Shown here: in pieces, positions 1-10,860 of the stretch | Position numbering within the stretch: position 1 is the first letter of the stretch | Layout of the letters: each line of letters opens with the position of its first letter | From: Ischnura elegans | Lineage: Eukaryota > Arthropoda > Insecta > Odonata > Coenagrionidae | Direction: 5' to 3' | DNA: 64,000 bases | Assembly (NCBI RefSeq): GCF_921293095.1 | Contig: NC_060246.1 | Span: 113,192,941 to 113,256,940, forward strand | Program-made: the position numbers and the translations under genes | The notes under the pieces: generated by a model | The model's input: the letters and a program-made list of their open reading frames with translations, nothing else | Databases searched by the model: none | What the model was told of the DNA's origin: nothing

Positions 1-159
1 TGATTTATATTTTATGAAAAGATGTTTTGTTTTGGTTTCGAATTATATATTAAAATTTTGAGGCAGCAACATTTATAAAAGTGTTGTTTCACTACTATGT
101 CGTTTTTCAACCAGTACCGGAGCGGCATTCCGGCCCGTTCCGGCACTAATACACCCCTG
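1..159. mobile_element. hAT-type DNA transposon end (truncated by window edge)
   Basis: The segment ends in CACCCCTG at 152-159, which read inward from the other strand is CAGGGGTG, the kind of terminal inverted repeat seen on many hAT transposons. Just inside lies a CCGG-rich, nearly self-complementary block (about 116-146) built around CCGGAGCGG and CCGTTCCGG. Subterminal palindromes of this sort are common in the superfamily. The opposite end would lie before base 1, so neither the matching terminal repeat nor the 8-bp target duplication can be checked. If the call is right, the bases after 159 (CTATTAAG) are the target duplication. No transposase is visible. The family call rests on recognition of the end, not on a full element. 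Confidence 0.45.
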
Positions 160-729
160 CTATTAAGCTATGTATTTTCACAGAGCCTACAGAAAAAAAT
201 GATAACAGGACGGCAATCTTAAAAATAAGGACGATGATGTTATTTTTACAGGGGGTGTAAAGTAAATTTGCTCACTGAAATGATATTTACATTTTATGTT
301 CGCGCCATTAAGAGAGGGCGTAATCCTTGTGGAATAGGAAAAGAAAAAAGGGTGAAGGCTCTCCCTTACGTAACTCATCGTTGAGTGAAGAACCGGTGGC
401 CTGTCCCTCTAACCTGAATGTCCCAAAAGCGTTACACGAGTGACTTAGACTAAGAAGGATTCTATTTTTCCACCGTTAAAATTTTCTAGTAACTTAATTT
501 TTGATGAGTAAGTCTAAATAGTTGTAGTGTAGAATTTTTTCTCGTTTGGGAAACATTGCGGTAAGAATCCGCATGTACTGATTGATTTTTTAATGCATTT
601 ATATTATTAATTACAGAGGGAAGCTCATTTTCTTGAAACGCCAGACGATTGAATTTAAAAAAATGAGTATATCTGAAGCATTGTCAAGCATAATAAAATT
701 GACTCTGAATCTTGGCGTAATACAATTTA
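160..729. other. AT-rich DNA, no gene seen
   Basis: Mostly AT-rich sequence with short open frames on both strands that look like chance. I see no repeat, splice signal pair or RNA gene. Confidence 0.6.
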
Positions 730-1500
730 GAAGTGCGGAGAGGGAGTAAATTAAATATATGTTCTTTACCCACCCAACCCTTCACCAGAGCAATGCGACC
801 TTATGCTCTTATTGTGCGCGTCGAGGTGGCACTGGCGGAAACTTGCATCGGCGAAAGAGAGTGTTGTTGTTCGTTGGCAACAGCTTCACGGCGACGCTCG
901 GGCAAAGGCGCGTGCGAAATTCAATAAACGTGTCCTGCCGTCGGGGAAAAATAAAAATGAAAGGTTTGGAATGAGAGAGAGAAGGGCATGATGGGCACAC
1001 GTGTGAGGTAAGAGTGAAGAAGGAGGAGTGAGAAAGAGAGAGAGAGAGAGAGGAGGGTACTATTTATTAGAGTGTAGTGAGGGGTAGGAGAGGAGGCGAC
1101 ATGTATAGGAGCGACGGCGTAACTGGAGCGTGCAACTTCCGCGCGGCTGAGCACTCTCCCGCCGGCGATGGCGATAACAGGGGAGAGGGGGGGTCGGAGG
1201 AGGGGTGACAACACTTGAACCCCCCCCCCCTCACTCTCCCACTCTCCACCACCCTCCCAAATCGCCAAAGGACGCCTGCAACCTCCTCCTCTTTCTTTTT
1301 TCACACCCTCCGATGATTGCGCGCAACACGAATTAATTTCATTGCTTTGCTTTTGACGGTCTCTTCTCTCCGGATATCTCTCGGTCACCAGGCTCCTGGG
1401 AAAGGGTGAGCGACAAATACGACGCGCGAGGAAATGGCCCAAGGATTCGATGATCCCCGAGTGTGCCGTCAAAACGTCTATTGACTAATGCGGGACGAGC
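730..1500. other. CpG-rich island with AG microsatellite and C/G runs
   Basis: Base composition shifts to GC-rich with many CpG dinucleotides. The block holds an AG dinucleotide run (about 1034-1052) and a run of C near 1219-1230. Several frames on both strands stay open at once, as expected in GC-rich DNA, so openness alone is not evidence of coding. On the minus strand a pyrimidine tract followed by CAG gives an acceptor-like site with the exon side starting at 1395. It is in a compatible phase with the exon at 3706-5358, but I see no matching donor. It could be a promoter or enhancer, or contain the next exon of that gene. Confidence 0.4.
1034..1052. repeat. (AG)n microsatellite
   Basis: About nine uninterrupted AG units inside the CpG-rich island. 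Confidence 0.85.
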
Positions 1501-3705
1501 ATCAAGAATTTAGCGGGAGCATGGGGGGGAAGGTTTATTTTCTGATCCTCGAAACGGCATGTAGGCGACGTACAACTTCACACTGTCATTAAGGCTTCTG
1601 ATGCATTGACTAAAGGGCAGATAGTACACTTATTATTTTTTAATTTAATTTAATTTTTAAATAATATTCTTTAATACACTGATTATTTTTCGGTTTAAGA
1701 GATTGAAAGAACACACTTATGACTGGACAGTGATGAGTAAAGCGGTCACAATTTACTTTTTTAATCATTTAAACATAGTGAAATGAACCTAAGTCTTAAT
1801 AAAAACGTTAACTAAATAAAAAAATATTTTATTCGAGCGTTCTGAAGTCAATTCTCCCAATGACGCAATGAAAATGGTGAATATAATTTAAAAAAATGAA
1901 ATGATCATTGTAAAGTGAGAAGAAAGCAACTAGCAAAAATTCAATTAATATTATTCCTATGAATTAAAATTTTATCAACGTACACGTCATCAACTGCAAC
2001 GCATTATTAAATACAGTTAGGATATCATGCTGAAACATTTTTTATTCCTTTTTTCCTTCATTGTGAAACAAAACAATAGCTTCGCGAAGTGCATGAATAA
2101 CGCCACGTTCGAAGTACTTGAATGGAGAGAAAAAGCTATATTCGAGAGATGCGATTGATAGCAAATCGTGAATGTTGATAATTGATAATAAATTGATACC
2201 AACTGGTTAAATTTTCTGAAATTTAATAGATACTGCGATCATACTCGTAGGAATCTTTTTACACACAACCGTGTACATACTTTCACGTACGCTCTCTTCC
2301 CTAAGAGACAAAAAGAAGGGTAGATAAGGTGTTGTAGGTAACAGTCTGAGTCTGACGCACAGATTGAAAGCATTCTGCCACGCAACAGGAGACTTCCATT
2401 ACACATGAACGATCTTCGAGCCACTGAAATTATTTTGACTCCAACGCGCATGAAAGGGACACGACAGTTGATACTGGAAGCTTATTTGTTCTCATTCAAC
2501 GGCTCTGACCCAATGGATTGGTACAAAACGATAGAGTACCAAATACATGATTCGGAAATATTGAAGAAAAGTGACCATGTAAACAAACCTGTAACTCGTT
2601 GGGCAGTGAAAAGCAATGCTTTTAGTTTGCTTTGCTTAAGTGCAAATACATGTATCATGCTCATGTCCATATTGGGGAAAAATATTTTGAAAATGAAAAA
2701 CATGTAGACATTTTGGTCAATTCTCTACGGCTCGACAACATGAAATGTACATAATATTTTAAGTACAACTTACTCTATCAAAACAGAGATATTGGCGACA
2801 TTCGCTTTCAAGTGTTAACCGCAAGTGTACGTCTTATTGTAATTCCTCTTTGAATGGACTAAAAAACAAATCAGTGACATGTTTTTAGTATTAATTTTTT
2901 AACAGTTTTACAATTGGCATATTAACATTTCTCTGCCACAAAAACGTTTCTAGGCGACTAGAAATAACCTGAGGTTACAATTTTAGATGTTAAATATGAC
3001 TTTGCATTAATTAGCGCACAATATAACACATCGAATAAAAATCTTTACTGATAAATCATTTAATACCACTAATATTTTCGCTCATTTTTATAAACCATTG
3101 TAATTTATTTATATTCATAGATTTTATGGGAAGAATGTCAAACTAAGGAGCCGTTAAGGTGTCGCAAGAACTTCGCGGTCAGACAACAAAACGTATTTCA
3201 TACTTCATTCCTCAGAAACATAATGGCATTGGTTAAATGCCATCTTCTCCACCAAAGCCTTGTGGTAGGAACAGCTAGAAGACATCAAAATTTTTTGTGT
3301 GAATGTGATACTTCAATTTTACGATACAGAAACTTTATTTTTGCAGTTGCCACACCAAACGTTTCGTAATTTTCACCACTGTATACCAATAAACCCTTCA
3401 AAAATGGTTTAACAATGATAAAGAGGAATTTAAAATTATATTGAGGGATTATCAATGGGTACATATAAAGAGCTATGATTATTTTTCACCATTAAAATGG
3501 CTGCAGAAAAGATATTCGGATCTTTTAAAACTTATTAATTTGGAAAAATATACAAATGGCCTAAGAAGGACTGATATTAAGACCTTAAGCTTTTTTCAAC
3601 GTCATGAGAAGAGCAATGAATTATACCAACCTAGTGGCGGAGTCACAGCACGTTCATACCAATCCTGAGGACAAGGAGAAAGATAGCTATATAGTGTGTA
3701 CTCAC
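1501..3705. other. AT-rich sequence, probably intron downstream of the minus-strand exon
   Basis: AT-rich throughout. If the exon at 3706-5358 is real, the part next to it is the start of the following intron. A 100-codon open frame at 2405-2707 (+) has no recognisable domain and is within the range expected by chance. I see no transposon signature here. Confidence 0.5.
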
Positions 3706-3706
3706 C
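3698..3706 (-). other. Splice donor of the minus-strand exon
   Basis: On the minus strand the exon end CTG is followed by GTGAGTACA starting at 3705, a strong 5' splice site. In the unspliced frame a TGA stop follows at once (3704-3702), which fits an exon end rather than a protein end. Confidence 0.7.
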
Positions 3707-5358
3707 AGTGGATGGTGCCGGTGACTGCGGCCGCGGCGGCGGACGGTGCCGGAGATGCGCTCTGCGCCCCCGACCGCCCGGACTCTGCCCTCTCGGCGGC
3801 GTACTGCCGCTTCTCCCTGCGGCCGCCTTGCACCTCGCACATGGGGTTCTCGATGACGTCGCTGCCGGTCCCGGCGGCGGCCCGGGGGGCGGAGGAGGTG
3901 GGCGCAGGGGGTGGGGGGTTGCCGGAGGCCCCACCTTGCTGCGGGGGCGGCGTGGCCGAGAGGCGGGCCACGTAGTCGTCGGGGGCAGTGGAGGCGGTCG
4001 ACGCCCCCGACGACACCGAGGAGGACGACGAGGGGGGCAGGAGGCGCGGGGGCGGCGTCGACGGCAGGCGCGTCGGCGGCGTCCTGCGCGACGCGCCGCC
4101 GGACGGCGCGGGCGGCGGCGGCGGCGCAGACGCCCGCGCGTCGAAGTCTCTGACGGAGCAGCACGCGGCGAGGCACACGCCGCAGCCGCACGAGCAGCAG
4201 GTGGAGGCGGCCGCGGCGGCGGCGGGGGAGGAGAGGGGGCCGCCGAGGGCCATGGCGTTGCACAGCGAGGAGGAGGACGAGGAGGAGGAGTTGGAGGAGG
4301 TGGAGGAGGCGGCCGAAGCGGACGAAGAGGAGGCGAGCAGAGGGGCCTCGGGGCAGTGTCGGTTCGAGGGCCGGCTCAGGTGGTAGCCGGGGGGCGGAGG
4401 ACCGGCGCCCGTGGGGGCTGGGGAGGGCGGTGGCGCGGGGGCGGGTGGGGGCGTCGGGGGTGGGGCCGGGGGCGGAGGAGGCGGCGTGGGGGCAGGGGGC
4501 GGAGGAGGCCCGGAGGACCCTGGGGGGTCGTACCGGGAGGAGGCGGCGAGGATGGCGTGGTGATGGGAGGGCAGAAGGCGGGTAGGGACTTGAGGGAGGT
4601 CCTCCAGGCGACCCACCACGTGGTGCGGGGCGTGGAGATGTGGTGGGGGCGGGTGGTGGTGAAGGGTGGCGAAGGGGTGATGTGGGACGGTGTGGTGCGT
4701 CTGGAAGTGGAGCGGGGGAGGGGGCGGGTGGTGGTGCTGGGGAATGGGGTGGTGCAGGGTATGGTGTCCCGAGGGGGAGGAGGGCGAAGGGGTGGGGGAG
4801 GGCGCCGAGGGGGCGTGGTGCGGGTGGTGCGGCAGGGTGTGGTGGCCGCTGAGAGGCCTCGACGGCAGCACCCGACCGTACGAGGCGGCCGAGTGGTGGG
4901 GGGACGGGTTGGCGTGGAGCGGGTGGTGGGAAATGGGGTGGTGTAGGTGGTGGTGCCCGCCGTGGTGTTGGCCCGCCGACTGGTGTTGGTGTTGGTGGTG
5001 GACGTAGGGCGGCGTGAGCCTGTAGTGGTGGTGGTAGCCGAGGTCCCTCCTCATGTACGGGTCTCCGTTGTTGCCCTTGGAGCTGCCCTGCTGCTGGGAG
5101 GGCAGTGGCGAGGTCGCCCGGGGCGAGGGGTTGGATGTGGGCGCGGGGGCAGGCGGGGGTGGAGGTGCCGACGGGTGGTGCAGCGGATGGTGGTGATGGA
5201 GGTGGAGGGAGCTGGAACCGGAGGCGTACTCGGCGGGGGGCGGCGGCCGCCCCACTGGTATGGGGTGCAGATGGTGGGGCAGGGATGACTGTGCCGCCCT
5301 CCGCGTGTACTCGGCCTCCGGTGGCGTCATCCTGCCCGCCAGCCCACTGTCAGGACAT
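3706..5358 (-). CDS. Internal coding exon of an unidentified His/Pro/Ser-rich protein
   Basis: One GC-rich exon of 1,653 nt on the minus strand; I do not recognise the protein. The frame is open for 551 codons and composition changes sharply to AT-rich DNA at both ends. Numbering the open frame from the ATG at 5387, residues 11-30 hold CPDSGLAGRMTPPEAEYTRR. Then come a His/Pro-rich stretch (about 37-257), a Pro-rich block (294-333), a Ser run (361-374), an Ala run (389-394), a Cys cluster (397-410, CCSCGCGVCLAACC) and a basic patch near 522-533 (GGRREKRQYAAE). The exon begins with the third base of a codon and ends with two bases of the next, so both junctions share a phase and skipping would keep the frame. 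The ATG at 5387 lies in the AT-rich flank before the acceptor and is probably intronic. Low-complexity tails like this occur in transcription factors and in receptor cytoplasmic regions; no enzyme or DNA-binding domain is visible. The Cys cluster might be a lipidation or metal site, which is inference. Confidence 0.75.
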
Positions 5359-5380
5359 CTGTGGAGGAAAACGGTGCAAG
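5359..5380 (-). other. Splice acceptor of the minus-strand exon
   Basis: Read on the minus strand, a pyrimidine-rich tract (CCGTTTTCCTCCACAG) ends in AG at 5360-5359, directly where composition switches from AT-rich to GC-rich. This is a good match to an animal 3' splice site. Confidence 0.7.
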
Positions 5381-8160
5381 AATCCATCAGGACACTAATG
5401 AAAATTCTTTCTTTTTACATATGCCAAGTTAAATTGTGCTACATGTATATACATAGTTCATGTTGAATTAATCGATAAAAATCACTTTCATGTATGATAA
5501 ACTTATTTTGATAATGTTGAATGTAATTTTATTTTTAATAATTTACAATTTAAAAAATTCTTTTCTTAATTATGAATTTCTACTCTTCATGGTGATGAAA
5601 GAAATAACGAAGAGATGGTTGGACTGAAGATTTTAAGAAAAGATAATGATGTTAAAATGAAACTGAATTTCAAACTGTATTGCTATATTGTATTCTTTTC
5701 ATTATACCAGGGAATAAAAATTGATTGCAGAGGAAAAATAAATTACAGAAGGATATGAAAGGGAATACCTCTGGCACGATACTCTGTACACTTTTTCGAT
5801 TAACATACGCATGTAATCATTAGGATAGTTAATGAAATTTTTAGTTGAGCACTCCCGAGACTAATAAAAAACTTAGCTTAGCTTATCCAAAGAGAAATTC
5901 TTAATGAGTTTGCTCCATCATGAGTCCATCCTTAGTTCCATCCTTTCCATCAAAATCAATTGCTTTGTTAATAAGTGGCGTTAATATTCTAGAGATCATA
6001 ATAGAGAAACTTTTTCAATTAAACAATTGGTGTAATTAAAGTTGAATTCTCAGAATGTCTTGCCTCAGTAAAAATATTATTTTTGGCACTATATTAAGAG
6101 GGCACTGCTTTTAGAAAAAGACTACCCATATTAAACGTTTCAAAAAGTTGCTGTCTACGCAACTGCTTTCGATAATGTCAAGATGGACATAATTTTCCCA
6201 CAAGGTAAAGAGCTGAGGCCTTAGGATATAAAAACTCCTTATATAAATACTCAGACAACCATTATTAAGTTATAATGAATGAAATTATTCAAAGTAATTC
6301 TTTCGAAGAAGGGTATTGATCGCATTCATATTTTAAAACCGGTGTATGAGAATGTTTTTAATTGTAGAATATGGTTTCTTTTTTCAATAATTTTCCTGGC
6401 TAATTTTTTTCATAAGAGATATCCGAGTTTTAACTCTGATGCTGTGATTAGCTTTTTTAATGATGCCTAAGGTTAATGTGAAAGAGTAGAAGCAGTAAAA
6501 AGGAAATCTTGACAGCTTTCATGCTTTTTGGCTAAAAATGTATCAATGAGACGCAAGGCCATAGGTTAGCTAAGAAATCTAAGTGGTTCCCCTTCCATTT
6601 TGGAAAATGTCCAAGAATTTTTTCTTCTCCAGGTGACTTTAATGGCCTTGCGTTTAACCGCAGGGTGGTTTCCAGATTCTCTTTTTATTCATAATACAGG
6701 ACATTCATACCTATTCCCGTTAGGCTAGTTCAGTCTAGTTAATTTGGCTCCTTTCTAAAAAACTTCGTTACACGCAGCCTGCGTTTATAGTCAATCAAGG
6801 GGTGAGGAACTTCTAAACACACTTTTTGGCTGCAGTCATCACATATTTCATTTCCTGGGTCGTGAACTCCCGTATAAAATTGCTGAAAGTTGACAAGATG
6901 AAAGTCACTAAGCTAATGTAAGTGTTACTCAGCGAAACATTCTTCCCACTTGTCATGGGAAAGCTTCAGCCATATTAGTTTTCCAAGATTACAATTTCTT
7001 TTACCGCCACCATTCCAAACCAAATACCTTTTTGTGCTCTTTAGTAAATTTTCAAGGCCTTACCAATAATATAATTATTTATTTTTATTTTGGAAGCCGT
7101 ACCTACTGCTCCAAGGAATGTATAAATACGGAGGGATCCTAATGAGTTTATCTGATAAGCATGCCTGTTAATGAACATATATATACACGGAATGAATTAG
7201 AAGGATATAATTCCAATGCTCAACACAAATCACGATGCTACCAGAAATACTGGCTATTATTACATTTCCAGTATCTCACGCATGTATGGAGGAATCCAAT
7301 GAATTATTTGAAATCGATAAACAACGGCTTTGGAATTCGCAGCAGTAACAATCATCAGCTAGTGCCCGCTAGGATATAGTGGGCCTCAGTTCAATGTTGG
7401 TTTTTGATTTCACAAATGGACTTCCTTGAGAGAGAGAGGGAGGAACAGAAAGAGAGAGGGGCAAATAAAACGTGTTCGTCTTTGCTTTCAGAGGTGAAAG
7501 AGCACGCAGCATGAATAATCAAAGATATGTGTTTGAAGACTAAACACAATATTTACCCCAGCCGTTTTCATTACTGTAAAAGTGTTTATTTTCGTGGCTA
7601 TTTTAATTTATTTCAGGAATCTCGATATCATCCACATTTCCATTTAGGCATAGTATACCAAGACATTTTACCTAAACTGACTCCACGAGCATTGGAAAAT
7701 GCGGCAGTTGAATTAAAATACTGAATTTCTAGAGCAAAGTTTGAGAGCTTTAAGTCCGAAACCATTTTCCTATTCTATGAAAAACAATCTCATTAACTGC
7801 AGTAATCATTCAAAAGCTACAAATGACTTTGGTTACGTTAATGACCCTGAAAAAACGTATCTCAGTGGAAAAACGTTCAAAACTAACTAAGCTGGATTGC
7901 TTATTAATAATGGTGGTTAAAAAATCCTTCGGTAAGGATTTTTTCACTCAATAAGAGTTGATGAAAGACGAATCAAAGAACTTGGAATTTACAATTTCTC
8001 TCTTCAATGAAGAATATATCCATGATTGAAATATGATATTAAAACCTTACGTTTATCTTGCTATATAAATGTTTTTTTTTCACGTGCATGTTCTTTTTTT
8101 CAATACTTAAAGCTCATATTAAAGAATATATATTCGAACAATCAGTTGAACGTAAATGAA
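5381..8160. other. AT-rich sequence, likely intron upstream of the minus-strand exon
   Basis: No coding segment recognised. Two small structures occur: a 12-bp inverted repeat (ACGCAAGGCCAT at 6551-6562 and its complement at 6642-6653), and an 11-bp perfect hairpin at 7919-7944 with a CGGT loop. A short GA-rich stretch lies near 7430-7460. Neither inverted repeat has target duplications that I could identify. Confidence 0.5.
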
Positions 8161-8960
8161 GAATGTAAAGGGAAGTCATGAGAGTCGTCTAACGTAGCGT
8201 AGCTTGCGCTGATGGCTCAATCACATGCTAAGACTGCCGTTTGGTACGCATTCACATCAAATCACCTGCAAAACGTCAGCTTAGAGGATCGTAGAGATGT
8301 TGCTTCGCTCCACGTGTATATTAACGAACTGACCAAACCAGCGGAACGCAAAAAAAAGAAAAAGCGGGAGCTAGAGAATCGCGGTAAACTGCCGCGCTCA
8401 CTGTCGAAAACACCGAATAGCGGCTTTGGACGTACTCGCACTTCCACATCCCCACTGCCTCGTCTGCCGTTGCCTAGAAACAAGCTCAACGCCTCTCGAG
8501 AAGATTCGAGTATGCAAAACGGACGGAGCATTAGCCATTTTAAGCGCATAGTATAAACGTCGCTTGGTGCATTATTGTGCGTGAGTATACACCGCTTCCG
8601 AGTACCACGTAGAACACGATTATATTATCTTTTCTCCCGAGAGAATGCTGGCACGGGCAGAATAAATCATGTCCATGAAATAACGGTGATAGCGGAAATG
8701 ATCGTAATTCCTCACTGGTGTCTAAGTGCACTTAGAAGCGTGGATTTACAAACACTTTCATAGTTCCCCGCGAGAAGGAACGGGAGCACAAACAATGGAT
8801 ACTCGCCGCACGCATTCAATAACAGCTCATCCGAACGCGGTCGTTCCTCCAATTACCGGCCGCTAGAGTCTGCAAATAGGTCGTCAATCCATGTATTCGG
8901 ACGGCGGCGAACAATCACCGCTTCTAGAAACTATCTACGTTAGAGCTGCGGCTATTTTTT
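8161..8960. other. Moderately CpG-rich block
   Basis: GC and CpG content are raised relative to the flanks, and overlapping open frames on both strands reach about 60-114 codons. The longest, 8212-8556 (+), has a Lys-rich patch and no known domain, and the opposite strand is open over nearly the same span. This looks like a non-coding island such as an enhancer, promoter or untranslated exon, not a defined gene. Confidence 0.35.
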
Positions 8961-9659
8961 TCCATGTCAGTCGCACTTAATCACGTACACCTGGGAAAAT
9001 TTGGTAGCATTTTAGTCGAACCAAACTTCCTACCAAATTGAAACGACCAACTGCCACTGGATTACCAAGCGCCCTTATAAGCCCACCTCTAGAAATAGCA
9101 ATCACAAAATGTTCCTCACCGTAATTTCAATCTAATTATTAAATGCACGCTGCCATATCATACTGAAGGGATGAAAATATTCTTTTTTCATATTCTAAAT
9201 TGTATTTAAGCACGTTTTCAAATGAGTGTCTCAAGCAGTGAAGCAATCATCGATTTAAGGAACACACTGAACTTTTTGTGGTACACACACTAATTTTGTG
9301 GTAAATTTCATTTAAAAGAATGAAATATTTTCTACCCGTTTCTTGAAAACATGACAAATAATAGCCACTTGATTTTTTATGTCATGTCGAGCGTTGTTTG
9401 ATAATTGCTGATGACAGTTCCACCGACAATCCCGTTATCGTCTTCTGGTCGCAAGTACGGGATTTCCGGCGACATCGCAAACATCGAACAACATAATAAA
9501 AACCCGAAAATCATGGCAGCATCACTTCGGTAGTTATAACTCTATTTTAAATTCCCGGAGAGTGATAGATTATGGGTATGCCTCTAGACTACCATATTGG
9601 TCCAACGATAATGAGGAATAGATACTTTTTCGACAGATTATGTTGCAGCACGTCCCCCT
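8961..9659. other. AT-rich DNA, nothing recognised
   Basis: No coding, repeat or RNA signal that I can support. Confidence 0.5.
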
Positions 9660-9795
9660 GACTCATGTGGACAGGGTGGTAAGGGCGCAGAAATAATCAT
9701 GTACGTATGAAAATGGGAAAACATTAGCTGACAAATAGGAAATGCACTCGGAGTATGCGGGAAGTAGTAACCTAATCGCGCGTCACGACGAATCA
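9660..9795 (+). repeat. Diverged direct duplication, copy 1
   Basis: This block matches 10245-10385 in the same orientation. Shared landmarks in order are GACTCA(T/C)GTG, a GCGCAGAAATAA motif, CATG..CGTATGAAAATG / CATG..CGCATGAAAATG, and TAATCGCGCG(T/C)CACGACGAATCA at the end. By eye the copies agree at most positions but differ by substitutions and a purine-rich insertion in copy 2. The LINE fragment lies between the copies. Confidence 0.75.
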
Positions 9796-9829
9796 TTTCA
9801 TAGATCTCTCTATCTTTGGTTTCTTCACT

Positions 9830-10033
9830 GAAGAGAAGATCCCACCGAGATGTGGCTATTGCGACTGCCCTTTGACTTTGAGACACCTCCTGACGGAGTG
9901 TGACGAGTACCAGCTTACGCGAGATAGGATAGGCGTCAGGGGCAACCTAGAATGTATTCTGGGCGATGACCCTGACCGCCAAAGCCGTGTCATAGAAATC
10001 ATTAAGAAAACTGGCCTTATAAATTCAATTTGA
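9830..10033 (+). pseudogene. Non-LTR retrotransposon ORF2 C-terminal fragment
   Basis: A reading frame ending in TGA at 10033 encodes about 65 residues with the zinc-binding tail typical of Jockey/I-type non-LTR ORF2 proteins. It reads PPRCGYCDCPLTLRHLLTEC, with spacing C-x2-C, then His and Cys, followed by a basic segment. The reverse transcriptase and endonuclease that should precede it are absent, and the same frame has a stop at 9773-9775. This is a 5'-truncated, dead copy, the usual result of incomplete reverse transcription. The element probably began between 9796 and 9835, directly after the first copy of the local duplication. Confidence 0.8.
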
Positions 10034-10180
10034 TTGGTTTAACTTTTACATCAATATTCTCAACAGTGCCCCACCAAACTGAAAATATAGTATATGCTTA
10101 TGTCGCAATTTATTTACGCGTGGTGATAATGACCTTGGCTGTCGACGTACCCGTAACCCCAAACCTACCTACCACAATCT
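10034..10180 (+). mobile_element. 3' untranslated tail of the LINE fragment
   Basis: The sequence after the stop includes a GTGGTGATAATGACCTTGGC segment and an ACCTACCTACC-like end near 10170, as seen in Jockey-type LINE tails. The exact end and target duplication are not clear. Confidence 0.5.
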
Positions 10181-10244
10181 GTTATTTCGCCGGGAATGTG
10201 AAATAAAATTATAGCCACCTACGTGATGCTTTCATGGTTTCCGC

Positions 10245-10385
10245 GACTCACGTGCACAGGATGGTAAAGGCGCAGAAATAAACATGTTCGCATGAAAATG
10301 AAAAAAAAGAGAGGGTGAAAAAAAAAAGAAAATGGACGCGGAGTGTATGGGAGGCGGTTAGCTAATCGCGCGCCACGACGAATCA
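10245..10385 (+). repeat. Diverged direct duplication, copy 2
   Basis: Partner of 9660-9795, about 585 bp away, in the same orientation, with an expanded A/G-rich tract near 10297-10335. It lies directly before a CpG-rich block. Confidence 0.75.
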
Positions 10386-10389
10386 ATGT

Positions 10390-10860
10390 CCAAAGCGTAA
10401 CGGACGCCAAGCTAAAGTGCGCGGGGAGGAAGAAGGCCTGCGGCGGCGAACGCATATCGGCATTGGCTTTTACGCGCGCCCTTGCTCGCCAAATCGATCT
10501 GCCCTCGGAGGAGTAGAAGAGAGCGATAAAAGGGTATCCGTCACGGGCGATATCGAGGAGATGGCGAGCGGCGGTGGATCGGAGGCTCTTTCACAGATGA
10601 AATGGCCGCAGGCAGGTGGACTGGTGTGCGGGGGAGAGAGAGAGAGAGGACTGTCTGCCCACACGTTCTCTCACCGCTCACAAAAGAGTAGCGGGGTTTC
10701 CTTTCTCGCAAATATTCCATTCCGATAGCAGCAGTAGTGAAGTGGAAGTGCACGTGGAACTCCCCTTTTCCCGTCGTCCGTGACATTCTCGTACTTGCCC
10801 TTCTGCGTGTCAGGTCGGCGGAATCGACGTCGGCTGACCGACGCATGATTCTGCATGGAA
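10390..10860. other. CpG-rich island
   Basis: GC-rich with frequent CpG and GCGCGC motifs and a short AG run near 10635-10648. Open frames of 60-103 codons occur on both strands in several phases, none with a recognisable domain. A promoter or enhancer is more likely than a protein gene, though a short exon cannot be excluded. Confidence 0.4.

Noticed and set aside
921-1472. 183-codon minus-strand open frame as a complete gene
   Set aside because: It crosses microsatellite and homopolymer runs, other frames are also open, and no domain is seen. Only part of it is kept, as an exon candidate.
2405-2707. 100-codon plus-strand open frame
   Set aside because: It is AT-rich with no domain, and its length is within chance for 64 kb of such DNA.
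3696-4946. 416-codon plus-strand open frame opposite the large exon
   Set aside because: It is Gly/Arg/Val low-complexity from the antisense of His/Pro codons in GC-rich DNA. The splice sites and composition support the minus strand.
7919-7944. 11-bp perfect hairpin as a terminator or small RNA
   Set aside because: A/T-rich short hairpins are expected by chance at this length. It has no microRNA-like length and no match to known families.
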